From contig NW_019091372.1 in NCBI RefSeq assembly GCF_001949145.1, forward strand, positions 2,037,114 to 2,101,113: a stretch of 64,000 bases of DNA, given 5' to 3'. This stretch comes from Acanthaster planci. Its lineage: Eukaryota > Echinodermata > Asteroidea > Valvatida > Acanthasteridae. This document shows positions 1 to 15,067 of the stretch, in pieces. Under the pieces are notes generated by a model. The model searched no databases. It saw nothing but the letters and a program-made list of their open reading frames with translations, and was not told the DNA's origin. Position 1 is the stretch's first letter; each line of letters begins with the position of its first letter. The position numbers and the translations under genes were made by a program.

Positions 1-1357
1 TACTAACAAAAGAGGAACAATAGGGGGTCCCCAGTTGCAGGCAAATGTACATGTACCCTGTTCCTCAAGCCCATCACTATTCCTGAACCATCTCAACTGG
101 ATCCCCAGTGAGTACACAATCTGAAGCCAGCCTTTTCGGATGCAAACTCGGGTAGATAAACCCAACAGCAGCCATCTCAGCCCCCGCAGGTACTGTCCCC
201 ATTTCCACGACTCAGTCCTGAGTGGAGAGAGGTAAGTCGGGGTAAAGTGGCCTGCCTGAGGTCAAAAACATGAAAATCAGCTTTTGGTCTCATACTCCTG
301 TCCTTAAATACAACGATCAGTAAATGAACATGTACCATAACTGTAGTACATTTGGGAGTTCCAAACCCGATAACCACGGGACAACAAGGCACCAACAATC
401 TTCCAACTTGCAGGAACCGAAAACCGCCTTTCCTTCAGAGAGGCCTCCCTGCCCTGCACTCCCGTGACAACAGAAGGGTTTGTGACATTTCCGAAAAATC
501 CCTGGCCTTTTACTGAGAGAACGCTGCATTTGTAGGTCGCTCACCCAAATTTAGAAACATGACTGTGCCGCGGCAAACTGAACGTCAAGAGGGGGAAATC
601 ATTCATGTTTGTCTGCCCTTCTCTGCGCTCAACCACGCTTCTCCAGACGGAATGGTTAAAACGAGCATCTTCTACCTGTTCATGTAGGCTGGCCAACCAT
701 ATCGCTTCCACTGGCTAAGGTCAACAGTCCAAATACATCAATTGGATCACTCCTAATTGGCATTTGGGGGTAGCGGTTTGGAAAAAATTGGTTTATCGCT
801 ACATTTTGAAGGTAATCTATTTATGTCGGAACCCCGACAGTCAAAATTTAACTGTCAAATGTCAAACGGAACACTTGATTATAAATGTATGATTTGATAC
901 ATGTGGGCACATTTGTGACATTTGCACCATGTATACCTCAACCTGTCACAAATCTTTCAAATTCAGGATTTCGAAGGACAAAGAACCTTAACAGAGATCC
1001 AAAAACCTATTAACAGTCTACTGTTACTGTTTTACTGTTAAAGTAACAAGAAAAGTGAAACCGGGTTAATTTTAGCAGTGATTGATTTGTTGTCTGGGGC
1101 AGGGTCTGAATTTTTTTATTTTCCATACACGGGAATATCACATACATGTACATACACGCATTGCAGCACAAATTACAGCGATGCACGCAGAATGCATGTA
1201 ATTCGTGCTGCACTGCATGAATGTATATGTATATTAGCCCTATCAATGTTTTTGCAATACTGAAAACTACTATGGTACATGTACATATTGTACATGTACC
1301 CTAATACAAAATACAATGCCATACATGTACATACGTGTTCATGTATATGTGCATTTT

Positions 1358-1384
1358 ATATAACGGGGTTTGCCCTTACCCAAC
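1358..1384 (+). repeat. Fragment shared with the repeat around the 46.3-46.6 kb gap
   Basis: TATATAACGGGGTTTGCCCT followed by TACCCAACG matches, in reverse complement, the sequence on the right side of the assembly gap at 46566-46600 with two differences. It marks a second, partial copy of that hairpin element. Confidence 0.5.
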
Positions 1385-4300
1385 GTACATATTATTAATA
1401 AACACTGTATGCTCAGTGCTTGTCCGAGAACTTGCGAAAAAGTCACAAGCTTACTCGGGTAACAAAAAAAAAATACATCTTGAAAAACGTGCATTTCTAT
1501 TTCCATGTGTAGGCCTACTCGTGTGTGACTAATGCCACATCAGACTTACACATGTGCATAACTCTGATGTGTTGATGTCACTTCCTTGCAAAGCACTTTG
1601 GAGACTTTGTTTATCCAACATTATGGCAAAGAAAACAAGGACTTACCTCCAAGAATATTAACAATAATAAATCGGGCTGTGTATAAACATTTGCTCCGGG
1701 AAGTAGAAGAACAGAAAAAAACAAAGGTAACCAGTGCATGTACATGTACGGTACATGTACACGGATCTTGTAGAGAATTAATGTCTTGGTTGAAGAGCAT
1801 GGCCTACATGTAGGCCGCCCAGCAATGCATTGACATAGGCTTCGGAGACTTTGTGTCCCTAAACTCGTGACCGCTCGCTCCAGAGTGCAACCCAGTCTCC
1901 AAGTCTTGCCGCCTGTGACCGCAGGCAGGTCATGTTCTGCAACAATAATGACTAACAGTGTTGACCGCGCCTGTCTACAGTCATCTCCGCTCATTATTAA
2001 TCAAGGGTTCCCCCCCCCTCTCTTTCCTCTCTCATTTTTTTTCTCACGCTCCGTTCACTCGAGCATCTGGAGCCGGTTTTCGGCACTCACCCGGCCCAAA
2101 ATAACACACACACTCACACTGGGGAAGAGGTTTCATTAAACTCTGATGGACTACATTCTTTGAGCTGTACGGACAGGCATTATTGGTGTCTTTTCACTTT
2201 TTATTTCCCCACTGGTAATGCAGGTAAACGCTCATCAATTGGGGAAGGGGAGTCATTGTCAAGGTCTTAAAATACGTCAAATGTGGCAGAGTGAATCAAA
2301 TCCTGATATGGACGTCGTGAGAGAATTCAGAGCTACAATAAGTTGGGTTCTCTGACAGAAAAAGGTGATTGCTTCTTCATGCGCCACTGTGCAACGACGG
2401 CTCAAATGTCCTGCTCCAGTCTGTTTTTCATGGAATGTTTTCAATCGTAATCCTCTGGGCATTTTCACAAATTACCAAGAACTGTGTACGGAGGTTGCCA
2501 AAATCCATTGAAGTTTGAACCAAAACATCCCGTGTACATGTACTTTCTTCGAGAAACAGAATTGGGCCATCAAGCAGCATGCCCATCCACACCAAGTGAA
2601 TAAACCATGAGTTTGGAAGGTCCTTAAAGAGGTCAAGGCAGTCCCATGTCTTGGTGAGCCACTGCGTCTGTGAAATCTGAACAACTTGTTGCTGAGAGAA
2701 ATTTGCTAAGTGCCTGCACATGCAACCCATCACAATAAAAAAAAAAAAAAACCTGCAGCACAAACTTTATGCACAATTAGCAGCGGATTCTGTAACCAGA
2801 AACCCAATCAGACGCACATCGTTTGGTATGAAACCCGTCACACGATCCACCGAGATACATGTACGTGTATAACAAAAGTGGTCTGCACTGAATTCCTCAA
2901 CTGTCCGGATGGCCCGAAGTTACCGGTACATCAACACGCCTACGAAAAGACTTGCTGTGCCGTCCACAGAGGCACAGGCCACCCTTTCAACATTTTCCAC
3001 CCATCAATCCGCAGAATGACTTTACCGATCCTCCTTGAGGACAACGGCCAACAGTCTGGGGCCCTGCAAACCAACACCGCTATCATTCTCTCTTTATTCC
3101 CCCTCTCCTTCCCCGGCTTTCCCCCAGCTCAACAAACCTGAAGTTCCGTCAACATGCCCCGTGCCCACCTCTCTTCCTCCCCCCCCTTGCAATATCTGCG
3201 CTGGCATGTTTGTTGATGAGGCTGCGCAATTTGAGCCGGGCAACCTGACACGTGCTTTCACACNCATGTACATCTCCAAAAAAAAAAAAAAAAAAGGGAA
3301 AAGGGCACCACTGCTTCATCGTATAGCCTGCCACGGGGCAACTTGCACCAGGACAAGACATTTCATTCCACCCTTCTGTCTCCCATCAGTAATGAGAGCT
3401 CCAGTTGACTTTCACGCCCTGATTTTTTTTTCATTCCGCAAAGGTCAAATGGCACGCCCATTCATCATGCTTTCTTTTCTCGGGCGGCGGAAAAGATGGA
3501 GCCAAAAAACTGCCTGAAGTTGACCATTTGGTTCCCCATTCTTTCCCAAATGGGAATCCAAATGTACAAGTACGTTGGCAGATTTGTCATGCAAGTGCAT
3601 GTACATGTACATTGGACACGTAGGTATTCCAGGGCTCCATGATGCATTCTCTTGGTCTAGTGTGGCAAAAACTGTACTGCTCAAACTCCCGACGTTTACA
3701 TCTCTAGAGTACCGGCGCCTGTAGGACCTACAATTACCAACATCCAACAACTGGTTCTGTGGGCTTGTAATGGCTTCAGTTTCTGAAGAACCAAATTTAG
3801 ATGTACATGTATTTTGCCTGTGGTTTGCTCATCCTATGCAAGAAGAGTCATTGCACAGTTTTGGACCTTAACCCTAACCTCCTAGGGTGTATGTAAAATC
3901 GTATTGAAATTGAAGGATTTGGGACTGTTAGGATTAATTAAATTCCAGGAAGCAACCACAGCAGCAGATCTTACCGTACATTCCATTCTGCATGGTGTAA
4001 CCATGTTCAAATACCTACACGCACCCATGGCATCTACTAGTGTCAGTCTGAGTATGGTGTTCTTCACCAGAGAGGCTTTCCTCGGCTCATGTTGGCAGCA
4101 ACTCCCAACATGCCCATGATGAAGTTGCCACTTTTCTCAGAACTGCATGTTCTTGTGCCTCGGGGAAGCTCAGCGAGGATTAGGGTTGAAGTCCCAAGTG
4201 AAAGTCAGCGAGCGGAATGTGAGGAGTAAAGCTCTCAACAGGGGTAAACAAAGTTTAATACAGTACATGTAGGTGGGTTCTGCTGAATGTCAGAACATTA

Positions 4301-7196
4301 CGCCCGTACTCGTTTATGTACACGTACACGGCATTACATACATGAACGTATGTTAGGTCACGTAGGCTAGCGGTACGTGTACATGTATGTACATTTGGCA
4401 CTGCCTTCAGGATAGTACAACAAATGTACAAACGTTCGTTAAAGTTTTCACCATTTAAGAACTGGTAAATACTAGTACATGTACCAAACTAAGAAAACAA
4501 ACATCTAACACCGAATTCAATGTGAAAGCAAACCAACAAATCATCCGCACATGTACAGGTAGAGTGTCGAACAGAGCATGTTTGGGATTGGGAAAATCCC
4601 CCTTCCCGAAAAGAAAACAGCACAAATTGATGGGGGTGCAAAACCATAATAGCGGTAAGCTTCCCCAAAACAAATACTTATAGAACTGGAATTTGGTACT
4701 ACAAAATTGAAAGTATTTTTCGACTTGCACTCCTTGGGGCATTAACACATGTCAGGGATGACATTAGATGCTACCGTTATCAATCACCCTGGCCAAGTGA
4801 ACACACCAGGACAATGAAGGCCGGAGTTAATGGAGTCCAAGAGAATGTCAACTGTTGATTCGATTGCAAGAAGATAACGGGCAATTAAGGCACACAATGG
4901 GGCGCAGTGATTAAGTATGGGGCCAGCCAAATTACCAAGAGGTAGCCTTGTGAAGAGGACCGACAAGTATCTCTGAGGGTCCAAGAAACTGAAAGACCAG
5001 AAGCAAGGTGCGGCCATCTGCTTTACCATATGGCTGATGAACAAGAGGCCTGATGATATATGTAACCCTGGTCAGGATTATTCAGCAGACAGATGCAAAT
5101 CTACACTGTACCTCTTTTGGTACGACAGTACAGGTGCCGTATCCCCCTCCTCAAGAACTGTGTGGTTTGTTGTCCCCCGCACTCGTTCATGGGAGTGCAG
5201 CAGATGACGCACCACACAGTTCTGGGGTGACGGGGAGCGGTGTTCTGTGCTCAACAGCAGTGATGATATTCTATTAGCACAGGGGGAGAAGGTTTAAAGC
5301 AATATTGCTTTGGGGACAAACTTTTTGAATTGAAAGACAAAATGGTTTATCTCAAATATATATTTTTTCATATGTGGCACCACTCATACACGGTCAGGTA
5401 TGTGGGGCACACGTAAACACTGGCTTGGAAGTCTTGGGCCTGGGTTGTTCTGGCTTTTTACAGCTACATCAGTGCATCTCATCATGTCGGCACACAGAAC
5501 CTCCTCACTGTAAACTCCACGGGACATGCAGGTGGAGTGGGGACGCATGAGAAGACTAGGTCAAGTTTATGAATCTATCCGTGAAGATAACAAATCCAGA
5601 GCATACTCAGCCAATGGTGCAGTACATGTACATGACATGTACAACAGTAGTACACAATAACACACGATGCAATGAGCATATCCATGTACATGTGGGCCAT
5701 CCCCATAAGAATTAGTCTTGAAGTCCCTGTACAAGGCAATACTACACAGGTGTACATGGAAAGCCGTTGGAAGAAAAATGCTTTTAAAGTAAAACAGCAT
5801 TTACCTGTACATGTGTGAATGACCTTTTTAAATACTTATTTTAATGCCGTCTACAATGTATGTTAAAATACAAATTTCACAAATGAAATTTATTTACTTG
5901 TTGGTTTGGTTTGGTTGCTTGGTTTTTGTTGAGGGTGTTCTACAAGTTACAATTTTTGTAAATATGTATAATGTACTAGTATCTTCCATGTAAACTGTTT
6001 ACTTTTTTCCCTTTTTATACCGGTATTTTTCTATCCCATGCAAGTTACAAGTCGATCATTTGAAACACCATTTAAAAAAGCCACCAGGAAGTTTCAAAGA
6101 ATTTGTTCGATTGACGACAGTAGGACCCAGCGACAGTAAACTTAGACCTTGCTTCTTGAAAATTTTGAACGTGTTGTGAATGCTACAAAGAACGTGCCAT
6201 TGTTTTCCTGCAAAGTGGTGTTTTAGACGATTTGCATACATGTATATGTGCGATTCACAACTCAGGTTCCAAACAAGACTTACATGTACCAGTATAGATC
6301 TCTATCATGGGGCAGCCTTCTAGCTGTTCTATGTACATGTACATGTATACATGAAGAATTAAAAGCAATATAACCAAACTGAGGCTGGAAGGAAAAATGG
6401 TGTTCCCTTTTATCAATACTTGAAGTTGTATTACTTCTGCCCACGGGTATACAGGGAACAAGACAAACATGGCACCATCATGACAAAAGTCTAGATAGAG
6501 TGCAGGTCAATGCAGGGCAGGAAAGACACTTTGCTGTGTACATGTACCGGTAATTCACGATCGGTGTTACCAAGTATCAATACACAAAAAAACATGGCTC
6601 GCATTTAGACAAGGGATGACCTTGTCCGAGAGATTTCTTTCTCTCAAATTTCTTCTGACATAAATAATTAACAGGTTACAGTAACCCAATCTGGCTTGAC
6701 TCCGAATGCTCCAATACATGTGCATGTGATGCTTTTCAGACTGAGATAAAGGAAGAATGGACAGGCTTTCAAAGTAACCTAGATCTGGGGCTGTTTTTTC
6801 CCGGAGAAGCTGACAAAAGAGAGAGATCTCAAGACAGAAAATGTATGCTTGTATACATGTACACAGAGTATGGCCATAAAGTGTATACATGTACAATAAC
6901 ATGCACATCAAAATTGCCAGCTGCATGGATTACTGTTTGAAATAGTAATAAAGCTGAAATCTGAGTGCCATTTTACATTGGGCGAGTACACTTAGACTTT
7001 TAACCCTGCAAGAGTACTGCTGTACATTTTGAGCTAGGTGCCATAAATTTGGGGAGGAGATGAATTCCTATTTTTAGCATCTATACCAAGGTACATGTAG
7101 ACCTCAATTTGGAAGTTCAGTAACAACCATAGTTTAAGTTCTAGAACCGTTGTCTGTGCATTGTAGGGGGTGCTGTCCTCATACACATGTACCGGT

Positions 7197-7580
7197 AGTG
7201 TGTCAAAGGGTCTTTCTGAAAGGACAATAGTGTGTCAAAGGGTCTTTCTGAAAGGACAATAGTGTGTCAAAGGGTCTTTCTGAAAGGACAATAGTGTGTC
7301 AAAGGGTCTTTCTGAAAGGACAATAGTGTGTCAAACAATCTTTCCAAAAGGACAATAGTGTGTCAAACAATCTTTCCAAAAGGGCAATAGTGTGTCAAAG
7401 GACCTTTCCAAAAGGACAATAGTGTGTCAAAGGATCTTTCTGAAAGGACAATAGTGTGTCAAAGGATCTTTCCAAAAGGACAATAGTGTGTCAAAGGATC
7501 TTTCCAAAAGGACAATAGTGTGTCAAAGGATCTTTCCAAAAGGACAATAGTGTGTCAAAGGATCTTTCCAAAAAGACAAT
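7197..7580 (+). repeat. Tandem array, 12 copies of a 32-bp unit
   Basis: Twelve units with consensus AGTGTGTCAAAGGATCTTTC plus CAAAAGGACAAT run head to tail with exact 32-bp spacing. Copies 1-4 share GGGTCTTTCTGAAAGG, copies 5-6 share CAATCTTTCCAAAAGG, and later copies mostly GGATCTTTCCAAAAGG. Runs of like variants indicate expansion by local unit duplication. The unit contains an internal near-palindrome (CCTTTC/GAAAGG). Confidence 0.95.
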
Positions 7581-10500
7581 AGAGGAAAATTTCAAAATGC
7601 TTTTATGACCTTGACAAATGACACATGTAACAGTACATATACTTGATACATGTACACTGTACCAACCAACTGGGATGAACAAGAATGCTTTCATGAATGC
7701 ATTCAAACTGGGAACAATTTGAGACCTTTAACCCTTCGCTGCACATTGCACAAGGGGGGGGAGTCACTGCTCAAGTGCATCAGAACGAATACGATATAAG
7801 TCAAGTCCCGTTCTCCTTCATGACGTCTTTGACTGCGCTCCATTCACGCATCGGCGAGTGCGGCCAGATCTCGGCAGCATCTCGTTTGCGGCATCTCATC
7901 CACTGTTGGCATGAGACTCCCATCAGGGGATTTTACATAATGTACACGTACAGTACAGTCAAGGGTATTTTAACATCACTCAGATTTGTCAAACAAAGGC
8001 AGATTTTTAAAAAAATCAAACAGATGTTCTGATAAAAAAACAAACTGGTTCTCTGTAAGAAATTTCCAGAAATTTTAATTAAAAACAAATTAAGTGCCTG
8101 ACATGTCTGCCTAAATTGAAATGCGCAGTAACATGAAAAACTTAACTGGGACTCAAAATGTACACCTAAGCGTATACATGTATACCGTACATATACCTGT
8201 AGCTCTAATGGAACCTTCACAGTATCATCACAAGGGATGTACATGTACCCTGTCGGTACATGTACAGTGTACCTCTTACATTTGCAATCTTTCTAGCGGT
8301 ATTTCATCTGTACATTTCTTCAGGGAGGATGGTCTACTCCTGTGGTAAAGAAAACGAGGCAGACATTATGCACGACTGTCCACATCCGATGCACATCCAC
8401 ATTTTTCATGTACCGGTACATGTACATGTATGACATACAAGTACCGCCATAAAATATGGCAGGCCTACATTGTACCTGCACAGTACCTACTGTGCAAGTA
8501 CAGTACCGTACATGAAGTGCATAATTGATTTCCACAAAAACTGCACCTGTATGGAATAATGAACACCACGATAGCCAGCCCTCCCTAGATTGACCCAAAC
8601 CTCACAAATATTATCATAAAAAAAAAAACTTATGACAGCGCCACATGACATCACTTTTAGTCATGCATAGGATGCATGCAGCCCCCAGCTCGTCGGCTCG
8701 GCACCTCACACCTTAGTCGTGTGGCTGCAAAGCGAGCGACACATGGCCGGCTGCCTGAAATCCCGCGGGACAAGCTGTGACAACCCACACCACGCTGGTC
8801 TGCGTTTGGACTGCTGACAATTCCCCGTAAACCCCCAAATAAAAGGATACCTGGACGGAACGCGAGCGATATTGCCAAATGCACACACAGAGAGACAAAA
8901 AAAGTAGAAATTTATTCCAAACCACACAGGTTTGGCTTAGCCATAATATCAGCGCCATTCCACTGAGACTGAATTGGTGGGAGGACTTTTGTCTTCCTAG
9001 GGAAAAAAAGCGTTGGCGTGAGCAGAAACGGAAACCTCTCATGAAAATTCATGCAATGAGCACTCTGGTTTGTGAATGAAACTGACTTTTGAATACCAGA
9101 TTTCCCTTAACCCTAATCCTCCATAGATCCTTCGAAATCCATCAAGATTTTCTAAGATTGAGGACAAATTTATCAACTTAATAATCAAGCCCCAATTATT
9201 TTCCTTGCCCAGGCCCTGATGCAGAAGTCCAACCAACAGGCCACTGTGTACAGGTACATGTACATGTACCTAGGTTTCTACTCAGTGGAGGGTTTTGAAT
9301 GAATCTGGCAGGTTCTTCAAGTCTTGCTGAGTTTTATTCCTTGAACTCACTGAAGGACTGCCACTTTAATGCACAAAATAACCTCACAGTGCACAACCCT
9401 GTCACCTCGGCAAGTTCTGCTAAACCAGGGTCCGCTTTCGTGGTTTTGCTGCACCAAATTAAGCTCTTGGGATTTTCATTCTGTGCTCTGAGCACTACCA
9501 CAGGAATCGTGTGCTTCAAACCGAACACGACATTTGCACAGAATGATCCGCTATTACAGCAAGGGGTCCTATATGTACAGTGTACTGCTACCGGGTACCA
9601 GTAGCGGATAACTGATACATGTACATGTATATATGGACAGTGTACAGTACACATGGTGATATTTGCAAACCGGTAAACCCAAATTGTGATGAGATCTGCG
9701 TAAACCCTTCACATGTGAGCTGCGTCATTTGGGTGCATATAAACTTCAAATTAATATGGACACACTCTCGTTTTCAGTTATATTACATTTCTGAATCTAC
9801 CGTAGGTTGTTTACAACAGGAATCTAGGTTGTCTAGAATCATGAATTAAACCGTTTTGAAAGCAGGACAGTGTCCAGATCAAATTGAAGTTGATATGCAC
9901 CGAAACGACAAAGCTCATGACGTGAAGGGTTTTCACAGATTACATCATAATTGCTTAACATGTATGCACATACACATATGCCATTTATGCTGGCCAAATC
10001 ACATGTTTAATGCCCGTCAATCCTCCGCTATTAAGCATTTTATGCTCGGTGGACGGGGCAGTTAAAAAAACAAGCGGGCATACAGCTGTGTTTATCTGAG
10101 GGACCGCACCAGAAACATGTTGGGGAACTTTTCCGGGCATCCGCCCTCCCTGTAGTGAAAGAGTAAGCAATACATATTATAAATTGAAGAATACTGCATT
10201 CCTTGAAATACTGCTACCAAATTGTCAGTAAAAATAGCTTCTATCATTCCCATATGACAATCATGGTAGCTCTACCAGAGTACATGCACATGACCTGGGA
10301 GAATTCAAAAGAGAATTCCACATTGCGGCTACATGTACCTTCAATATACATGTACATGTAGACAAGACGCACTGTTCAATGTTTATATTGGTCCCTAGGT
10401 GCATCAACAGAGCGTGTTGCTTCAAAGGCACCCCTCCCTCTCTCATAATGTCGACAAAAAGACGACAGAATCATTTTGTCCAATCCCCTTGCCTTCACGG

Positions 10501-11349
10501 CGCCATTTGAGTGCGCCCGAGCGGAAAGGTACAATTAAACTAGAATGACTTCTGCCATCGTACATGTACCCGGTACATGCATGTGGCGCCGACCATTGTG
10601 GACTTTCACAAACTGTATCAAATAGCACTGCGCGCCAACACACACACAGCAAAGTGGCGCCACACAAGTGCGTCCCGAGGAGTCATGTTTGTGTGAACCG
10701 TTACAATGTGTCGAGTTAATGTGTTCACTGCACATTAACAAGACTATGATCCTGCAACATTATTACATTGTAAAATGTGTAGTGTACATGTACATTACAA
10801 AGTGTTGTTACAAAGTATGTACATGCACATTATGCATACATGTACATGTATACACGTATACCGCCATGTATCCATTCCTGGAAGTTCTTGTACAGTACGC
10901 AGACCCAATACACATGTTCATGTCCTCATCAGTCAACGACAGATTGAAGCAATTTTGCGTGGTAGACATATTACACTTGTACTTTGTGCACAGGTTGCCG
11001 GGGAAAATTGAACGGTGGTCGAAAAATGGTCGTCGTTCAAACCTGTCCAAGGATGGGGCCAACCCATATGGTTCCTGCCTCCATGATTATTTGAAGCTGG
11101 ACGTAAACAACGACGGAAGGATGGGAACAGTCTGTCATCTCCACTGGTAAACATGCACATCCCCAGGTACCAATACAAATTAACAACAAATAGTACATGT
11201 GTACCAGCACTAATATGTGTGAACCAGACAAATGAACTGGGAAACCTGTCAGCTAAGGGGAGTCAGTCCCAAAAGGTAGCTGTTGCTAAGCAACAAAGCA
11301 CCCTCTCTTGCCCTTCATCATGTACATACCCAGTGTTCTCCACGGGCTG

Positions 11350-11402
11350 TTTTAGCAGGGCGGACCGCCCTGCCAAAATTTTGGGCCGCCCTGCTAAAAT
11401 TC
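11350..11402. repeat. Triple-arm GC-rich hairpin
   Basis: TTTTAGCAGGGCGG is followed at once by CCGCCCTGCCAAAA and again by CCGCCCTGCTAAAA, so the first arm can pair with either of two copies. The compact foldback stands out from its AT-rich surroundings; it is probably the tip of a degraded repeat. Confidence 0.6.
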
Positions 11403-12629
11403 TGCTACCATGGCTACCATGCAAAGCCTCAATTAACAAATCAAGTTTTTCCAAGTGCATTCCATGTGCACAAACTATAGCCTTCAACAGCTGTCAAATC
11501 TCACCGTAAAGCTTACGTATCGTTACTCCTTGTCATTCATGTCTCAAATTCAACAGTAAATGTCATAATGTACGGTAAGATGTGTTACATGAGTAAAACG
11601 ATCGCGGTTGCACCATGGATCAATCTCTTTCTGTGGTTCTGACAAGAACCGGGGAAGATGTGTCACAGTCTGGTCGTGAGCTGCTGGTTCATTTGTGTGC
11701 AGTGTTCGCATGAGGATGGGGGGTGGTAGTCAGCATTCTGATGCCTCCTAGCCTTGGCCTTTCTTGGGGAATAAATATGCAGTCGAGCAATGCCAGTGAG
11801 GTTCCCGACTCTACAGATGCAGCGGTCAACCCAAAAAACAACACGTTAATCTCCATCCCGGCGCCCCACTGCCTTGCCCTGACCATTGAAGTGTGAGGTG
11901 GGACTGCCTGACTGCCACCTTCATCACGCTTGTCCATCAGAGGTACTGCAGTATCACATGACCCCGGGGCACGGATAATTGGACGATGAAGTGAAATATC
12001 TAGGCCGTGGGCCAAATCCTTGTTCTCGGACCCACTGACTTTGAATTTCTTCAGTGCAGCATCAAATCGACCTTCCCTGAGCACAACTCTTGACCTCCTC
12101 AAGAGATGTGTCTTACAAGACAGCAGAACCTACAAGTACATGTAGCTACATGTATATCTTGCTATCTTAACCCACAACTGATACATTACCCAGCTTAACC
12201 AGAGCCACTTTTTAGTCAGACTCAAGCCTTGAAAGAAGAACCCTTTTAATAAAAGCAACATTTTTCAGCAACAAAATGTCCATTTTCATCAAAGGAAAGA
12301 GATATATGTACCGGTACATGTACCAGTGCATCCTCTTTTTAATCTACCATATATCACTGAAAAATGGCCTTTTTGTAGGATCTGGTCGTATATTATTTCT
12401 GTCAAAGTATGCATTCGACGATTGGGCACATCATTGTTGTGACTGAAAAATCAAATTTATGATACAGCACATACTGTACCATAAGCATATGTACATGTAC
12501 CTATAAATTTGGTACAAGATCATTAATTGCGTTAGGAGGAAGGCATCAATTCAAACATGAAATAAATGAGCGCTTTTAGCAGTGGTGTGGTATGTAAATG
12601 TACTTCATTAGAAATGCATCTGGTATACA

Positions 12630-12880
12630 GGTCATTCCATGAGGATGGGGCACAATATGTGATGGTGTCCTTGTTACAAGGGTAACTTTTACCACCTGTC
12701 ATTGACCTGTAGAGTACACTGTAGGTCATTTACTCTGGAAAAATAACACACACCTCTGTATTCAGCCTTGCAAGATGTACAATTTGTAACCCACGTGCAG
12801 GGAAATAGCTGTTCATTTTTACGGAACCCAGGTAACAATGGACAGTGTCACAAATTGTGCCCCAACCTCATGGAATGACC
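12630..12880. mobile_element. MITE, 251 bp with ~48-bp terminal inverted repeats
   Basis: The left end GGTCATTCCATGAGGATGGG and the right end (reverse complement GGTCATTCCATGAGGTTGGG) continue as inverted repeats for about 48 bp. TATAC precedes and GTATA follows. There is no coding capacity, so it is a non-autonomous DNA transposon. Confidence 0.8.
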
Positions 12881-14798
12881 CGTATATGTACTTGCTGGGA
12901 ATACAAGAATGACAGTGGTAGATTTGGGGACCAGGGAAGATGAATACCGATGAAGGGGGGGTTGCTGGTACAAGCAAGTAGGGTTCAGTGCTATAAATAC
13001 ATGTCTACCCACTCCTTTCAGCAAGGCATCAGTTACGCACAATCAGTTCCAACGTCCACCAGGCATTCGGAGAGTACATTTGCATGGCCCCCCCCTCCCA
13101 CCACTTCAAAATTGATTTTCTAAGTCCAGAAAGTGCTGCTATTGATTCTAATCCATCCGCCCTGATTTCCTCCACGGTCGGCCTGACGGCAAGGGAAGAG
13201 ACAAGGCTTTGGGTCCTCCTTTTGTTGTCGGCCGCCTGCAGGTGGGGCGTTAATACAGCCCCACGGTTACTCGGTACATGTGCAGATCGGTTTTTGTGAT
13301 TTTGCTGTTCCAATAACCAAACTCTCCTCTTAAAAAAAAAAAACCTTCCAACTTTGTCCACTGTGCCGGAGCCTAGAGTACCTGCACATGTTTACATGAC
13401 GGCATTGTTCTGTAACTTTTGACACTCGGGGCACCTTGAAGTACTGGTACAGTGTACATGTACAGAAATGGGGCCGAACTCTACAAACATTTGCGTACCC
13501 ACTGTGAATCATGCACACTACATCCAAACCTCCTGGGGGATTTTGAAGGACCTAGGAGAGGTACTGTACAACATTATCTGGACTTCATTAAATTTTGGGT
13601 GTACATGTACATACAATGTACAGACCATACATGTACATGTACGCACTCCTGTAAACTTACTACATGTACATGTATGTACTGTACAGATATGAGCCAAGTA
13701 CATGTAGTTGCACCGGGGTACATGTACACGCATGCAAAGTGGTGTACATGTAGAGGGCCAGCATGGAGCGCCCTCACAGAGGACGTTTTATTTAGATTTA
13801 GATGACAGTGAAGTACTATAGTGTCAACTCAAGCATATCACACAAGAACAAAGACCTGTCCTTTGTGAGGGTGGTCCAAGCAGGCCCTCTGTACACAAAT
13901 GTTATTCATGTCCACGAGCAGCATGCTGAGTACAGAATGTCAAACAAGATGTCCAAACATCCCTCAGGCTACAAAAAAAAAACCAGGAACACAGACATTT
14001 GCTCTGTACGGTACCATGTACATACATATATGTACATGTACAGTACATGAATATAGTTACTGTACATTATATGTACGGAACATTATAAAACTTCCTTTTC
14101 AGAAAGTAAAACCTTTATACAGCAGATACATGTATGTGCTATTGTTACCCTTTAAAAATGGTCCTAATTTGACCCCAGTAACACATCCCAGCTCCCACAC
14201 AAACCCCTCCGTTCATTCATGAATGCTTCCCCTTCTTACATGTACATGTAGTACAAATGTACCCATTCATTCCCGTGTCTTCCTCGGAGTGTGGTGCGTC
14301 CCCAAGTGCAGGTACATGTACAATGTTACAAGAAAAAGGCGCTGAGTGTTCATGAATAGCGGCAGCCCACACTATGTACTCAACCTTGTTGAAATGGGGT
14401 CAACCAGATTATTTCTTCTCTTTGGATTGTAACCACTGGTTGGCAACAATGGCTATTGTATCTGTGCTGGGCAAACACTCCACAGTGAGGTATGGTTGGA
14501 ATGTTGCGGTTTTTATCCTGTCAAGTGAAATGAAACTGTATGCTGGCATGCCCGCTGTACATGTACAGTGTGCATGGGGCTGGCCAAGTGCAGTTCGCAA
14601 CAACAATATGCAGATAGGAGAGCGAGAAGAAAGTATCTCTCAGATTAATGGGGGAGGGGGCTGAAGCTGGTCTTGGCGCGATGGTGTTCCTCTACTAAGT
14701 AGAGCATCAACAAATCATGTGATCTCCCCTTTTTCCCAGGTACATGTACTTGTAACCCGCTTTGCAAATTGAGGGTGCTTTACTTGAAATAGAAAATG

Positions 14799-15067
14799 GC
14801 CCCCTCTTAGTTTCATAGAGTTGCTTAAGCACAAAATTTGCTCGATCGGGAAAAAACTTTGCTTAATAAACAAAGGTTACCAGCTCACACTCTATCTAAT
14901 TGTCATGCTAACCCACCTATCCCCCCCCAAAAAAACCAGCTAAATACAATCCCAAAACAATATACATGTACATCACGTGGAGTTTTGGCTGGTTACCTGA
15001 TTTATCAAGCAAGTTTTCTCACGCTTAGGCAAATTTTGTGCTTAAGCAGCTCTATGAAATTGGCCCC
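14799..15067. mobile_element. MITE, ~269 bp with ~40-bp inverted ends (GGCCCC type)
   Basis: The left arm (GGCCCCCTCTTAGTTTCATA, then GAGTTGCTTAAGCACAAAATTTGC) pairs with the right arm at 15029-15067 (GCAAATTTTGTGCTTAAGCA, then GCTCTATGAAATTGGCCCC). There is no coding capacity. The element at 36966-37219 has related ends. Confidence 0.75.

Noticed and set aside
11282-11294. GTTGCTAAGCAAC, X-box-like palindrome
   Set aside because: Half-sites depart from consensus and spacing is one base; it sits in repeat-rich intron without promoter features.
11689-12102. 137-codon minus-strand frame
   Set aside because: No recognised domain; composition fits chance openness in a GC-richer patch. It may be a decayed element but cannot be supported as a gene.
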